From: Ananas comosus
Taxonomy: Eukaryota; Streptophyta; Magnoliopsida; Poales; Bromeliaceae
Reading direction: 5' to 3'
DNA length: 64,000 nt
Assembly (NCBI RefSeq): GCF_001540865.1
Contig: NC_033627.1
Location: 10,331,267-10,395,266, forward strand
The notes under the pieces were generated by a model, which had not been told where the DNA came from, did not search any database, and was given only the letters and a program-made list of their open reading frames with translations. This document shows, piece by piece, positions 44,908 to 56,288 of this stretch. Made by a program: the position numbers and the translations under genes. Within the stretch, counting starts at the first letter, position 1. Every line of letters starts with the position of its first letter.

Positions 44908-46965
44908 ATGTTATATTTGAATTTGTATTTTAAAAATTTAGATTTAATATAATATATTTTGAAATATTGAAAAAGAAATAATTGTTTCAGGTTCAAATTT
45001 TCGGGTTTCGGATTTTTGGTCGGGTTCGGGTTCGGGTCTTGGGTTTAGAGTTTGATTCGGGTTCGGTTTTTTGAAAGTCCGCCCCGAATCCGACCCGTTG
45101 ACATCTCTACCTCGAAGGTTGCAAAAATAGTTGCTGACTACGATCGCGGCATTCACTCATTGCAAAAGTTTGCACGATCGTTTGGAGGTGACGGCTGAGA
45201 TGACTATATAACGGTGCCAAAGCTCGCAAGGCAGGAGTGATGAGAAGATGTAGTAGAAGAACCTTCGTTGTCATTACTGTCAGCGCGGAGAACTATTGCG
45301 ACGAGGTGGGGTAGTGGGGGAAGGCGAAGAGGTTGGGTTTAAGATGGAAAAAATAGGACGACGAAGGATTTAGGAGCGATGTACCAGTGCAAGGGTGCAA
45401 AGAACGAAAAGATGGAAGCAAGCTTTTGGGGCGATGTATCGGCGTGAGGGCACAAGCAACGAAGATATAGGCTCAGGCAACGAAGAGATGTAAGGAAGGT
45501 GGAAAGCATGTGGGAAAATGGGCCAGCATTCATTGTGTGGGTCCATCACCAACCAATAGGATAGATGTAGGTGGACCCTACCACTATAGCTCAAATTGTT
45601 GAGGTTTCGCCACGTGGATTAAAATCATGAGGATTAATAGTATTTTATAGATTTTATAGATAGTTAATAGGCACAATTGAAAGTAGTACCAATTTGGATC
45701 TTTCATTACTCTGCTCGGTAAAGAGAGAGACAATAGGGAGAGTGAGCCAAAGAGACCTCGAAGGTTGCAAAAAAAGTTGTTGACTACGATTGCGGCATTC
45801 ACTCATTGCAAAAGTTTGCACGATCGTTTGGAGGTGGCAGCTGAGATGACTATATAACGGTGCCAAAGCTCGCAGGGCAGGAGAGATTAGGAGATGTAGT
45901 AGAAGAAGCCTTCGCCATCATTACTGTCAGTGTGGAGAACTATTGCGGCGAGGTGGGGTAGTGGGGGAAGGCGAAGAGGGTGGGTTTAAGATGAAAAAAA
46001 AAGGACAGCGAAGGATTTAGGAGCGATGTACCGGTGCAAAGGTGCAAAGAACAAAAAGACGGGAGCAAGCTTTTGGGGCGATGTATCGGCGTGAGGGCGC
46101 ACAAGCAACGAAGAGATATAGTCTCAAGCAACGAAGAGATGTAAGGAAGGTGGAAAGCATATGGGAAAATGGGTCAGCATTCATTGTGTGGGCCCATCAC
46201 CAACCAATAGGATAGATGTAGGTGGACCCTACCACTATAGCTCAAATTGTTGAGGTTTCGCCATGTGGATTAAAATCATAAGGATTAATAGTATTTTATA
46301 GATTTTATAGATAGTTGATAGGCACAATTGAAAGTAGAACCAATTTGGATCTTTCATTACTATGCTCGATAAAGAGAGAGACTATAGGGAGAGTGAGCCA
46401 AAGAGACCTCGAAGGTTGCAAAAATAGTTGCTGACTACGATCGCGGCATTCGCTCATTGCAAAAGTTTGTACGATCGTTTGGAGGCGGCGACTGAGATGA
46501 CTATATAACGGTGCCAAAACTCGCAGGGTAGGAGAGATCAAGAGATGTAGTAGAAGAAGCCTTTGCTGTCATTACTGTCAGCGTGGAGAACTATTGCGGC
46601 AACGGTGGGGTAGTGGGGGACGGCGAAGAGGGAGGGTTTAAGATGGAAAAAATAGGACGGCGAAGGATTTAGGAGCGATGTACCGGTGCAAGGGTGCAAA
46701 GAAAGAAAAGATAGGAGCAAGCTTCTGGGGTGATGTATCGGCGTGAGGGCGCAAGCAACGAAAAGATATAGACTTAGGCAATGAAGAGATGTAAGGAAAG
46801 TGGAAAGCATATGAGAAAATGAGCCAGCATTCATTGTGTGGATCCATCACCAACCAATAGGATGGATGTAGGTGGACCCTACCACTATAGCTCAAATTGT
46901 TGTGGTTTCGCCACATGGATTAAAATCGTGAAGATTAATAATATTTTATATTTTATAGATAATTG

Positions 46966-47584
46966 GCACATCACAAAGTATCTATTCCAGAAGAATTTTT
47001 GCGTACTAACTTTTTCAGATATTTTTAAATTTGTAAATAAAAAAATCAACACGTACAATTTAAATTTGAAATTTGATTTGGCTAAAAAATAAATTTCCTC
47101 ATGCAAAATAGGTAGTAACAATTGAAAGGAACTGAGTGTTAGAAAGAAAGAAAGGCATCGTTAGTCCTGCAAGTGTACTTCAATTTGGAACATGAAGTTG
47201 GGCAATCTGCTCCGATTTACGTGCAAACAAAGATAGGATAGTGGGCAATCCATCCGTACAATCAGGAAGAGCTTCAACAGGGAACTCCCAACGACACCTC
47301 ATTTAGAAGCCTTTGATTCGCAATCATGCATGTTTCAACTTTGTATCTAGCCAAGGATTATAATCCTTCCCTCCGGGTTTAAAAAAATCTTGGTTGGGAT
47401 TTTAATATTAGAAAATTTCTAACGAACTTTCGGAAGAAGACAGAACTACCACATGACAGTAGATTGAAAGCTCCCAGCGAAGCATCATTGGAGAGCTTCC
47501 TACTATATTTTTATCCGCACAACCCCAATAGGGATAAGAGGTAACTAAATGGGGTATTAGTAAGTAGGCATGGAAGCTTGTACA
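46966..47584. other. Segmental copy B remainder without other features
   Basis: 46968-47260 matches 24360-24660. 47260-47584 is unassigned, with no recognisable gene. The reverse frame at 47408-47596 has no domain signature. Confidence 0.4.
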
Positions 47585-48063
47585 TAGGGATGTCAATGGA
47601 TACGGATACCTAAAATTTTATCCGAATTCGAACCCAAACGGAGAGAATTTATTCGATGCTAAACGGATATGGTTTCATATATGGATTTTATGAAAAATAA
47701 AAACTTGATGAATATGGGATTCATATATCGATTTTGACTGTACTCGACTTGAACTTGAACTCGACCCCAATCCGACCCGAATCCAAATTTATTTTACATT
47801 ATATAATATGTATATAAAAATTTGATGTTATATTTGAATTTGTATTTTGAAAGTCTAGATTTAATGTAATATATTTTGAAATATTGAAAAGAGAAATAAT
47901 TATTTCGGATTCGGATTTTTCAAATTCGGGTTCAGGTACGGGTTTGAGTTTCGGATTTTTGGTTGGGTTCGGATTTGAATATAAATTTTTAAAATCTGTC
48001 GAGTTCGGATTCGAGTTCGGATTTTTGTAAATTTGCTCCGAATCTATCCGTTGACATTCCCTA
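47585..48063. mobile_element. hAT-B2: 479-bp hAT-type element, uninterrupted relative of hAT-B1
   Basis: Ends TAGGGATGTCAATGGATACGG and (complement) TAGGGAATGTCAACGGATAG. Interior words follow the same order as hAT-B1 (TTTTATCCGAA, GATGCTAAACGGATATGG, TTTGATGTTATATTTGAATTTG, AATATATTTTGAAATATTGAAA). Flanks CTTGTACA and CTTGGAAG are a decayed 8-bp duplication at best (5 of 8 match). Confidence 0.85.
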
Positions 48064-48337
48064 CTTGGAAGGCTAGACCTTGATCGCGAGGGGCTTTGAG
48101 AACTGAAATGAGACTTTGGATTAGTGTTAGATCTCAAATCAGTGTGGGCCTACTTAGGCTTCACCCCGACAAGCCCGAGTTCAATGAGAAGCCCAAACTT
48201 GAGAACATATGTTGTATCCGTGTGCGCGGGCTTGCGTATGTGCGCGAATGTGTGTCCACAAGCTGTGTATGCCCACATATACATACCATTTCGGATATAA
48301 TTTACTAGCTACTTTGATATAATAACTTTTAGAGCTA

Positions 48338-48868
48338 GCCTGTTATACTATCGATAGTATGAAAGACTCTGTGCTATTAAGTTATTTTTAATAATATAGC
48401 TTCCAAATCGACGATCGGCTCTTTTAGACATGATCTACACTTCTGAAAGTACTTGAAAACTAAATTTCGTAATTTTTTGACATCATTTACCTATCAAACG
48501 GGTAGTCTAAAAATGAACGGTTGAAAATAAAAATCTAATAAAAAATAATGATAAACGACTTGAATTTAAGATCAAAGGTATTGATCTTATTCTAAATAGT
48601 GAAAAGAATTTTCTATAAAATTTTCATCAGATTTGAATTGTTTTACACCATTAAATTCACAAAAGCATCACATCGACCATTAAAATTATCAATTTTGAGA
48701 GATCATTAGCCAAATGATGTCGAAAAATTATAAAATTTAGTTTTCAAATACTTTTAATAGTGTATATCAAATATAATTGCAACGGAGCTAATCGTCGATT
48801 TGAAAGCTGTATCATTGAAAATAACTTGGTAGCACGGAAGCCTCTGTGCTACCGATAGTATACCAGTC
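48338..48868. mobile_element. Long-TIR MITE, 531 bp
   Basis: Left GCCTGTTATACTATCGATAG, complement of the right end GACTGGTATACTATCGGTAG. The inverted arms continue as CTCTGTGCTA, AAGTTATTTT(T/C)AAT and AGCTT(C/T)(C/A)AAATCGACGAT. The interior shares AAATTATAAAATTT-AGTTTT words with 21175-21710, so the two are one superfamily with different tips. No clear target duplication. Confidence 0.75.
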
Positions 48869-49048
48869 TATCTCTAACTTTTATACAACAATATTGTTCT
48901 CTCTTGTTTTCTCTTTTGTACACTCATACATGAATTTATAAACATATTTACAGTCTGGTACCAGAATTGAGCCAAGAAAAAGATAAAACTAGCTCAATGG
49001 TAATCAGGCTTTGGGCCGAGGTTTGAGCCGAGACGATATTTTAGTTTA

Positions 49049-49367
49049 GAAAAAACTTCAAATTAATATTACTCCCGTGTGGTTTCGCACTTTTTCCCTT
49101 TAATACTCTGTGGTTTAAAGTGTATCGCTTTCGCACTCTGTGCTTTTATTTTTCTCTTTTTGTTATTCCCTCCACTAACTTTTTTTATTAAATTAAACTA
49201 TAGGTAGGATATATGAAATTTTTTATATATAATTTAATGAAAAGTTAACGGAAGGGATAATGAAAAGAGAAAAATAAAACTACGGATACTAAAGTGATAC
49301 ACTTTAAATCACAGGGTACTACAGTGAGAAAGTGCGAAACCATAGGGGTGTTATTTATTGTTTACCG
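49049..49367. mobile_element. MULE-type MITE, 319 bp, 9-bp target duplication
   Basis: Left end GAAAAAACTTCAAATTAAT, right end TTATTTATTGTTTACCG. TTTAGTTTA is duplicated exactly at 49040-49048 and 49368-49376. The CCCGTGTGGTTTCGCAC and GTGCGAAACCATAGGGG arms identify the family. Confidence 0.9.
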
Positions 49368-49647
49368 TTTAGTTTAATAATTGTGGGCTAATGGCCTAAT
49401 GCCTGATCTGAAGTCGATAAATTGTTTGGGTGAAGGGTCTGCTTAGGGTTGCTTTTATTTCCCTTCATAAGTTTGGGCCAAACCCTGACCCAAAGTCGGT
49501 TAACTATTTTGGCCAATTGTTTGTTTAGTATGCTTAGGCAGGCTCGAAGCAGGAGATTACATCTTTAATGAATTAGACAAAATGACCAATTAACCCTTAC
49601 TTATTTTTTAATATATTTTTATCATTTTTTTTTCTTTTTACTGACCG

Positions 49648-50400
<753 letters not shown>

Positions 50401-50409
50401 CTTTAGAAT

Positions 50410-50816
50410 GGGAAAACTTCAAATACCTCTCTTGTGGTTTCACTTTTTCTCACTTTAGTACCCTGTGGTTTAAAGTGTATCAAGTTAGTATCCTGTGGTT
50501 TTGCACTTTTCCACTTTAGTACCCTGTGTTTTAAAGTGTATCAAGTTAGTAACCTGTGGTTTCACACTTTATCACTTTAGTACCTTGTGGTTTAAAAACC
50601 ACAGGGTACTAATTAACTTGATACAAAAATAAAACCACATGATACTAACTTGATACAAAAATAAAACCACAGAGTTCTAACTTGATACACTTTAAACCAC
50701 ATGGTACTAAAGTGATAAAGTGAGAAACCACAGGGTACTAACTTGATACACTTTAAATCACAGGGTACTAAAATAAAAAAGTGCAAAACCACAGGGGGGG
50801 TATTTGATGTTTTTTC
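50410..50816. mobile_element. MULE-type MITE, arm-only palindromic derivative, 9-bp target duplication
   Basis: Ends GGGAAAACTTCAAATACC and GGTATTTGATGTTTTTTC. CTTTAGAAT is duplicated exactly at 50401-50409 and 50817-50825. The interior consists only of iterated arm modules: CCCTGTGGTTTAAAGTGTATC and TTAGTA three times up to about 50594, then the complementary module four times. The single-copy centre of the 357-bp form is missing, so the whole element can fold into one long hairpin. Confidence 0.9.
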
Positions 50817-50981
50817 CTTTAGAATTATACCTAGCATGCTTCTTAGTGTGTCAATTTTGTTTCGATTCATAATATTTTATTCTGGATTGTAACTAAGATA
50901 CTGACATAGGCTAACACAAGATCAAAATTAGTATATCGATCATTTTATCATTTAGTTGATGCTTTTCACGGCCAATTTTAA

Positions 50982-51236
50982 GAGAAAACTTCAAAAACTC
51001 CCCCTGTGATTTCGCACTTTCTCACTTTAGTATCATGTGGTTTAAAATGTATCAATTTAGTATCCTGTGGTTTCATTTTTCTCTTTTTATTATCAATTTT
51101 ACTATTTTTTTTTTAAATTAGTGACAAAATTAAAATTAAAGGGTACTAAAGTGAATATTCGATAAACTTAGGTGGGTATCTGAAGTTTTTTATATATAAT
51201 TTAATGAAATATTAACGAAAAAGCTACCGAAAAGAT
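50982..51236. mobile_element. MULE-type MITE, right end missing
   Basis: GAGAAAACTTCAAAAACTCCCC start, CCTGTGGTTTCATTTTTCTC, then the central segment of the family to AACGAAAAAGCTACCGAAAAGAT, where similarity to 22758-23114 stops near position 255 of the element. The right inverted arm is absent. Confidence 0.8.
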
Positions 51237-51329
51237 ATATTTGCATTACAATAATTTATGCTTACTATAGATAAAGAAAAACATGACACATGACATGTAA
51301 AGGGTTAGTTGTAGAGCTAAGTATGTTGT

Positions 51330-51640
51330 ACTTAACCAAGATGAACAACCAGAGATGACATTATGACATTGTACTCGACCTTTAGGTCAGTAGTTGATAT
51401 ACCATGTTTTAGGTATGATGAGTGAGATTCCCCATTATGATCGCACAAGCTTGTGAGGGTCGCTTCCTACAAACCGGCGCTCCGGAGTTAGCCTTTGCGA
51501 CATCATGCTCGCCCGTGAGGGATTGGGCGCCGAAGTGGATTGCTATGGGTGAGGCTCATTCCTGGAGGGGGAATGTTGACTACCAGGGGCCATTAGGCAT
51601 GGCACAAGCCAACACAACACTTTGTGTAAGTCCCCGATGA
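51330..51640 (+). mobile_element. Gypsy-type LTR fragment, forward
   Basis: The block 51430-51640 (CACAAGCTT(G/A)TGAGGGTCGCT, CTCCGGAGTTAGCC, TTGGGCGCCGAA, CATTCCTGG, GGGAATGTTGACTAC) is the complement of 2500-2700 inside the solo LTR at 1597-4755. It precedes the gag remnant in the same orientation, so it is probably the decayed 5' LTR of that element. The 72-residue frame through it is not a protein. Confidence 0.65.
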
Positions 51641-51739
51641 TTGGGTAATTGTAATTAAATTTAATATTGTGGAGAAGTTATTTGAGGATCTATTTATTCT
51701 AGAGAGGGATAGAGTGCATTTGGCACTACACTATTCGGA

Positions 51740-52845
51740 AGGGGAATACCCACTGTTGGTGCAGAAGAGACTATTCAAGTAGGCCGGATGGTGCATCTCC
51801 CGTGACTCGGGAGGAGTTTCGGGAAACGTTGTTTAGAGCATACTTTTCGAATAGTGTAAAAGAGAAGTTGGAAGAGAACATCAAGAATTTGAGGCAGGGA
51901 GATCGTACTGTACAGGAGTATGTTAGGGAGTTCACTCACATCCTAAATTGCATTTCTTTTGTAATACGAGACGAATGACAGAAGGCTTATTTCTTTGAGT
52001 AGGGACTGCATTTGGAGATCTATCAGTTCATTCAGCTGTAACATCTCCTGACATTGGATGAGACGATAAAGATGGCCTTTTAAGTAGAGCGGGGTACGGC
52101 GGTGATGAGGGAAGAGACAGAGGCTTTAGAAAGGAGAAAAGAAAAAAAAGGGCCAACAGAGAGCTATAGTGAGCATTTAGTACAAAGAGGCCCTCGAAAT
52201 ATTGACGATCATGCTCTCACAATCATGGATCCTTCTTGGGATCGAAGTCGGTTGGACCATGGTAGCGACAAAAAAGGTATGTGATTTGTAGAGGGTAGCA
52301 TCCACCTCATATATGTGCGCTGCGAGAGGGCCAATGTTTTCGCTGTGGACAGGCGGGACACAGATAGTCAGCATGCCTCTGAGGTACTTCACCAACACCA
52401 TCAGCAGCACTCCTTTGATGTCGTGACAAATAACAAGAGCCCTACTAGCATTTGTCCCTATAGACTATTTTCCACCACTTTTTTCGATTGATAGATAGTC
52501 GTAGGCGTTGAGTGGGAAAATATAAGTGGTGCAGGTAGAGAATACATCAGCTACTAACAACGTGGTCGCCGGATACATCAGATTTGTTACCACATGATAG
52601 GAGATTCAGATTCTTGTTCAATGTAGTTGGAGTAGTGGATAATACCTATAGACCTATTGATCTAGAAGTAGTTAATGAATTTTAATGTAGTATTGGGGAT
52701 GGATAGGCTTACTCGCTATTATGCAACTATTGATTATATGAATAGGACGGTGATTTTCTACGAATCAAGACAGGAAGATTTTGAATAAAAGAATTGTAAG
52801 AGTACCCTATTTGCCATGATGATTTCTACTTTAAGGGAAAAACAC
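51740..52845 (+). pseudogene. Ty3/gypsy gag-protease pseudogene
   Basis: Forward frames give TREEFRETLFRAYFSNSVK and RQGDRTVQEYVREFTHI, the classic retrotransposon gag pattern. Stops follow at about 51976, 52000 and 52040. A CCHC zinc knuckle is visible at 52335-52376 (Cys-Phe-Arg-Cys-Gly-Gln-Ala-Gly-His-Arg-stop-Ser-Ala-Cys), spacing CX2CX4HX4C with an in-frame stop. The end of the protease appears at 52681 onward as FNVVLGMDRLTRYYATIDY (usual F-VILGMDWL---A-IDC). The pol linker is cut at 52854 by LTR-E. It cannot be translated to a working product. Confidence 0.85.
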
Positions 52846-52853
52846 TTAATGAA

Positions 52854-52914
52854 TGTAATATCCGAAATTTGATAATAAAGGAAATTCAAATTTGAAATTT
52901 TTAAATTCGAAGTT

Positions 52915-52947
<33 letters not shown>

Positions 52948-53889
52948 GGATTTGTTGGTGGATTGTGGAGAGGATGGGTTTCGTCGCAAATCGGTGACCA
53001 AATTTGACCAAACAAAATTATAGATTCAATGCCCCAGTCATGCTGATCGCGTTGGCGCGATCCGATCGAAAATCCGACGGACGGATCTTCGGTAATTGCA
53101 AAAAGTTTGCTGAGGGGTCGAAATTGGCAAAACAAAAAATTTGTAGAAAAACCCAACATTTTATGTACCATTTTGTATGAATTCGAATGTCGAGGTGCAT
53201 ATGCGCAAATCTCTCGTGCTATGAGGGACTTAGTTGGAAATATGCAGCTGGGGAGGACTAAATTGCATTTTTGCCAACCTATATAAAAGCTAATGTTAGG
53301 GTTTTCATGCAAACCCTAACCCTAAGCTTCCTCTACTCTCTCAGCTGCGCCGACTGCAGCCTCCACCACCTCCTAGCCCCTCACCGCATGCACCTCGGCC
53401 ACCGGCGAGCTCTCCCGGCCGCCGGAAAAGGGGTGGCTTCGTCTCATTCCACCAATCTCTCCAACTTCTCGGCCGTCGACTCTAAAGAATCAACCTCACA
53501 CGTCGAGGCCTCCTCCATCGGTCGAGGCACGTTCCCCGATGCATCCTCGCAGGCCCCCGTCGTCCACGCGCGCTGCCAACGCCGCCTGTGCGACCTACGG
53601 TCAGCTCGGGCCGAGCTCAGCCTAGCTTGAGGCCCGCGAGTCACCGCTGCCCTAGACCGACCGCGCCGCCCTCCTAGACCTCCGACAACCTCCCGGACAC
53701 CACCTCGTCGCCCCGGAGCTCCGCCGGCCACCGCTCTAGCTCCCTGCGGTCTCCCAGACTCAGCTCGGGCCGAGGCTTGGCCGCACAGCCTCATGCGCGC
53801 CGCCGCTGCCCTCCCTCGGCCTCCGGCGACCGATCCTATTTGGTCGGTTCGGATACGTCGAACAGACACCGAACAGACAACACCTCCCC
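52854..53889 (+). mobile_element. Gypsy-type LTR (LTR-E), forward, 3' part replaced
   Basis: Starts TGTAATATCCGAAATTTG directly in the pol linker of the preceding pseudogene. It contains a TATA-like box (CTATATAAAAG, 53279-53289), then a pyrimidine-rich start and a GC-rich leader (53330-53880) with CGGCC-rich low-complexity frames on both strands (for example 53444-53977 reverse, 177 residues, Arg/Ala-rich). Those frames have no recognised domain and I read them as LTR sequence. It stops where LTR-D begins at 53890. No palindrome cluster is seen upstream of its TATA-like box. Confidence 0.65.
53279..53289 (+). promoter_or_regulatory. TATA-like box of LTR-E
   Basis: CTATATAAAAG at 53279-53289, followed by AACCCTAACCCTAAG and a CT-rich segment typical of LTR transcription starts. 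Confidence 0.55.
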
Positions 53890-55910
53890 TGTACGCCCAA
53901 GGCCCAACAACAAGTACAGAGCAAGTATATAAATTGCACAGCGAAAACATAAATATACTTGGCTTGCACGTGGGCAAGCAATAGCCAAAGTGAAAGTACT
54001 AAAATAAACAACATACAAGTAATATGATTACCTTTAAACCACATACATGCATTCAATATTTGAATTCTATTACATTCTTTGCATCATTTCTTTTTATACA
54101 TAACATGATATTCCAAAATATAACTCTATGCTTTTAAACATAAACTCTTTTACATTATTCATGTTCTTTCATTTAAACATCTTTAGTACATCAATAATCA
54201 TCAAAATACAAAATATGATATATAAGGGTAAGCAACTAAACTAAAATGTAACCAAGGGGGGTGAAAACTACAACAAAGTTCCTAGTGGGTTCAGCCGTTG
54301 ACCTCGCCGACTTTCCCACTAGGTCTAAATCAGGCATAATAGAAAGATAGATAGATAGTAACCAACTAACAAATGCAGCTAATATGCCTGAATAATATAA
54401 TCAATGATATGCTCAATAGAATGCTAATGATGAATGCAAGATTCACTTTTCAATTCTGGGTCCTTTTAGCTAACCCGTGGGTTTCGCCTCAACCAATAAC
54501 TTACCAATCCAAGTCTCTACTATCGGGCCCTAAGCTTCCTCTCGACGAGACCAATAGACTCACCAACCAAATCCATAGTATCGGGCCCTAAAGCTTCCTC
54601 CCGATAGGACCGTCTTCTGGGGCAAACACCTTCCCAGTGATGACAACTTCGAAGCTTATCTCTCGAGGGGGAGCTACCGCCCTCCGAGCCAAGACTATAG
54701 GCGAGTATGATCAATCCTTAACTTTAAGGATACCAAGTTCAATCCAATCCTTCACTATAAGGATGCTATGCTCATATGACCTTAACTTTAAGGTTGTGAA
54801 GTCATGATATCAACTATCTCACTTTACTTGCATTCTTTAACTTTCTTGATGCCACACACTAAGTGCTCTTGACTCTTTAATGCCACTCTCTAGGAGTTCA
54901 TCTCTAGCATTCAATATACTTATTAATGCCACTCTCTAAGAGTCCAACTCTATGTGTTTACTAATGCTACACAATCCATATATCATAATGTCATTTTGTC
55001 CATTACCTCATCTAGGTCTTTGTTACCATTCATGCATACATAGGGTTTTCACTTTGTTCAACATTCTCATATGCATCTTTATCCTACAAGCATGCAAATA
55101 ATATATCTCAATCAACCCTACAATGCATGAAGATACTATATATACATGCTCAAAAATGACACTTTAGATATAAAAGGAAATTCAATGATTTTGGAAAACA
55201 CCACCCATCTTGTATGGTTGCAAGGGTGCTACGGTTCAATTCTTAGGATTTTTGGGTGCCTATTCCGCGTGCTGCGGCAATCTGTATCAAAATCGGCTTT
55301 CTCCCCAATTTCTACGCATACACTCGTCAGATTGCCAAACTAAGCGCACCAACGCGTTCGTATGCCTAGCAATTAGGTTTGTATGAGCTCAATTTAGATC
55401 AAAACCCTACTTGAGCAAAACCCTCTTTTGGATGCCCTAACAATGACGTATAGCCTCATTTCTTAATTTGATCTTAGAACTAAGCAAAAACAAGATTAGA
55501 AGCATCTAAGAACTCCTCTAAAACCATTTCTAGGTCATCCAAACCATTCCTAGGGCATCTAACATGAACCCTAGAAATCCACCTTAAGAGCACATGAGGA
55601 AAACATGAATTTTCATGTGTTCATGGCCTCTACTAGGTTTCTATACTTGTAAGAAGATCAAAACCAAAAATTTAGGGCATAAAACCAAGCCCTAACCCTA
55701 ATCTTACAAGAAACCTCACCTTAGCCCACTAGCTCTCCAAGGTCCACCTTGTAGGAGAGACCCCAAGCCTTCAAAATCCCAAAAATCTCCTCCATTCTTC
55801 TCTTGATCTCCTCCTTTATCCTTGGTGGAAAGCTCCTAGAGAGAGAGAGGGAGAAAATGAGAGAGAAGAGGGTGTTTTGCTGTGTAAGGGAAAGAGAGAG
55901 AGTGTGGGGC

Positions 55911-55919
55911 CTTATATAG
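55911..55919 (-). promoter_or_regulatory. TATA-like box of LTR-D
   Basis: CTATATAAG on the reverse strand, between the palindrome cluster and the GAGAGA-rich leader. Confidence 0.5.
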
Positions 55920-55992
55920 GTCGCCAAAATTGCAAAAAGACCCTCCCTCAATTCATATTTGCAGCAGACCAAAGTCTGCTGCGAAACAGACT

Positions 55993-56070
55993 TGGTACCG
56001 GTACAAGGTGAATCTGTCACCAGTTACACGATCACGATACAAACTCATGGTACCGATACAAACTCATGCA
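55993..56070. promoter_or_regulatory. GTACCGGTAC cluster in LTR-D U3
   Basis: Perfect GTACCGGTAC at 55995-56004, with GGTACCGATAC near 56049 and TTACCGGTAA near 56070. About 75-160 bp upstream of the TATA-like box in LTR orientation. Confidence 0.45.
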
Positions 56071-56288
56071 TTACCGGTAACAAAAGTTCTAGCCTTCAAT
56101 TTTCACATCGTTTTCACTCCAATTCGCGCAAAGCAATGCTAAAACCTTTCTAACTTATTTGGAACTCAACTTTAACCCTTCCAACCCTGTTGGAATGTTA
56201 AATGGACTTTGTCTAACTATTTCTTTCGGACACTTTAGTCAATTTGGCTAAAGTCCGATATACTCTACCGAGGTTTCGGTATATTACA

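Larger units (their letters stand above)
41911..45109. mobile_element. hAT-B1: hAT-type element split by a solo LTR
   Basis: Left end TAAGGATGTCAATGGGTATGG, complement of the right end TAGAGATGTCAACGGGTCGG. CCTCGAAG is duplicated exactly at 41903-41910 and 45110-45117. The arms carry CCGAACCCGAA/TTCGGGTTCGGG words. The interior is interrupted by the solo LTR (42041-44760) and contains a TA array with an ambiguous base. Without the LTR it is about 480 bp, like hAT-B2 (47585-48063), which is an uninterrupted copy. Confidence 0.92.
41813..46965. repeat. 650-bp tandem repeat, three units, first unit interrupted
   Basis: Units start at TAGTT(G/A)ATAGGCACAATTGAAAG: 41813, 45662 and 46313. Each carries CTTTCATTACT(C/A)TGCT, GACCTCGAAGGTTGC, CATTCACTCATTGCAAAAG, a GACTATATAACGGTGCC segment, GGCGAAGAGG, GGAGCGATGTACC, CCAACCAATAGGAT and a GGATTAAAATC end. 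Units 2 and 3 are 651 and about 650 bp. Unit 1 is split at 41910/45110 by hAT-B1. Reverse frames of 60-98 residues recur in each unit but match no family I know and differ by frameshifts. Whether the unit is a decayed gene, a promoter fragment or a satellite seed is unknown. Confidence 0.85.
36800..48310. repeat. Segmental duplication, copy B, expanded by insertions
   Basis: Collinear with 21908-25300. Homology is seen at about 36830-36850, 37290-37350, 38095-38640, 39050-39115, 46968-47260 and 48150-48310. The intervening DNA is accounted for partly by the MULE MITE at 38687, hAT-A3, a TIR MITE, the 650-bp tandem array with its nested elements, and hAT-B2. 37380-38090 is AT-rich DNA not present in copy A at this place and remains unassigned. 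No gene is recognised in either copy. Confidence 0.7.
53890..56288 (-). mobile_element. Gypsy-type LTR (LTR-D), reverse
   Basis: Reverse-strand start TGTAATATACCGAAACCTCGG (ending at 56288); putative end near 53890 (TGTACGCCCAAGGCCC on +). Order on the reverse strand: palindrome cluster (56070-55993), TATA-like box (55919-55911), GA-rich leader (55910-55835), a long segment similar to LTR-C, and a GGTGAAAAC/CCTAGTGGG block. Flanks TCCCC and CAACA are not a duplication, so either one boundary is wrong or the element is recombinant. No coding sequence. Confidence 0.65.

Noticed and set aside
44520..44996. Long frames with Tyr-Ile repeats on both strands
   Set aside because: Translation of a TA array next to an ambiguous base.
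53311..53326. Telomere-like repeat (AACCCTAACCCTAAG)
   Set aside because: Only two units, inside an LTR leader.
53444..53977. 177-residue reverse open frame, Arg/Ala-rich
   Set aside because: Produced by the GC-rich leader of LTR-E; low complexity, crosses the LTR-E/LTR-D junction and matches no family known to me.
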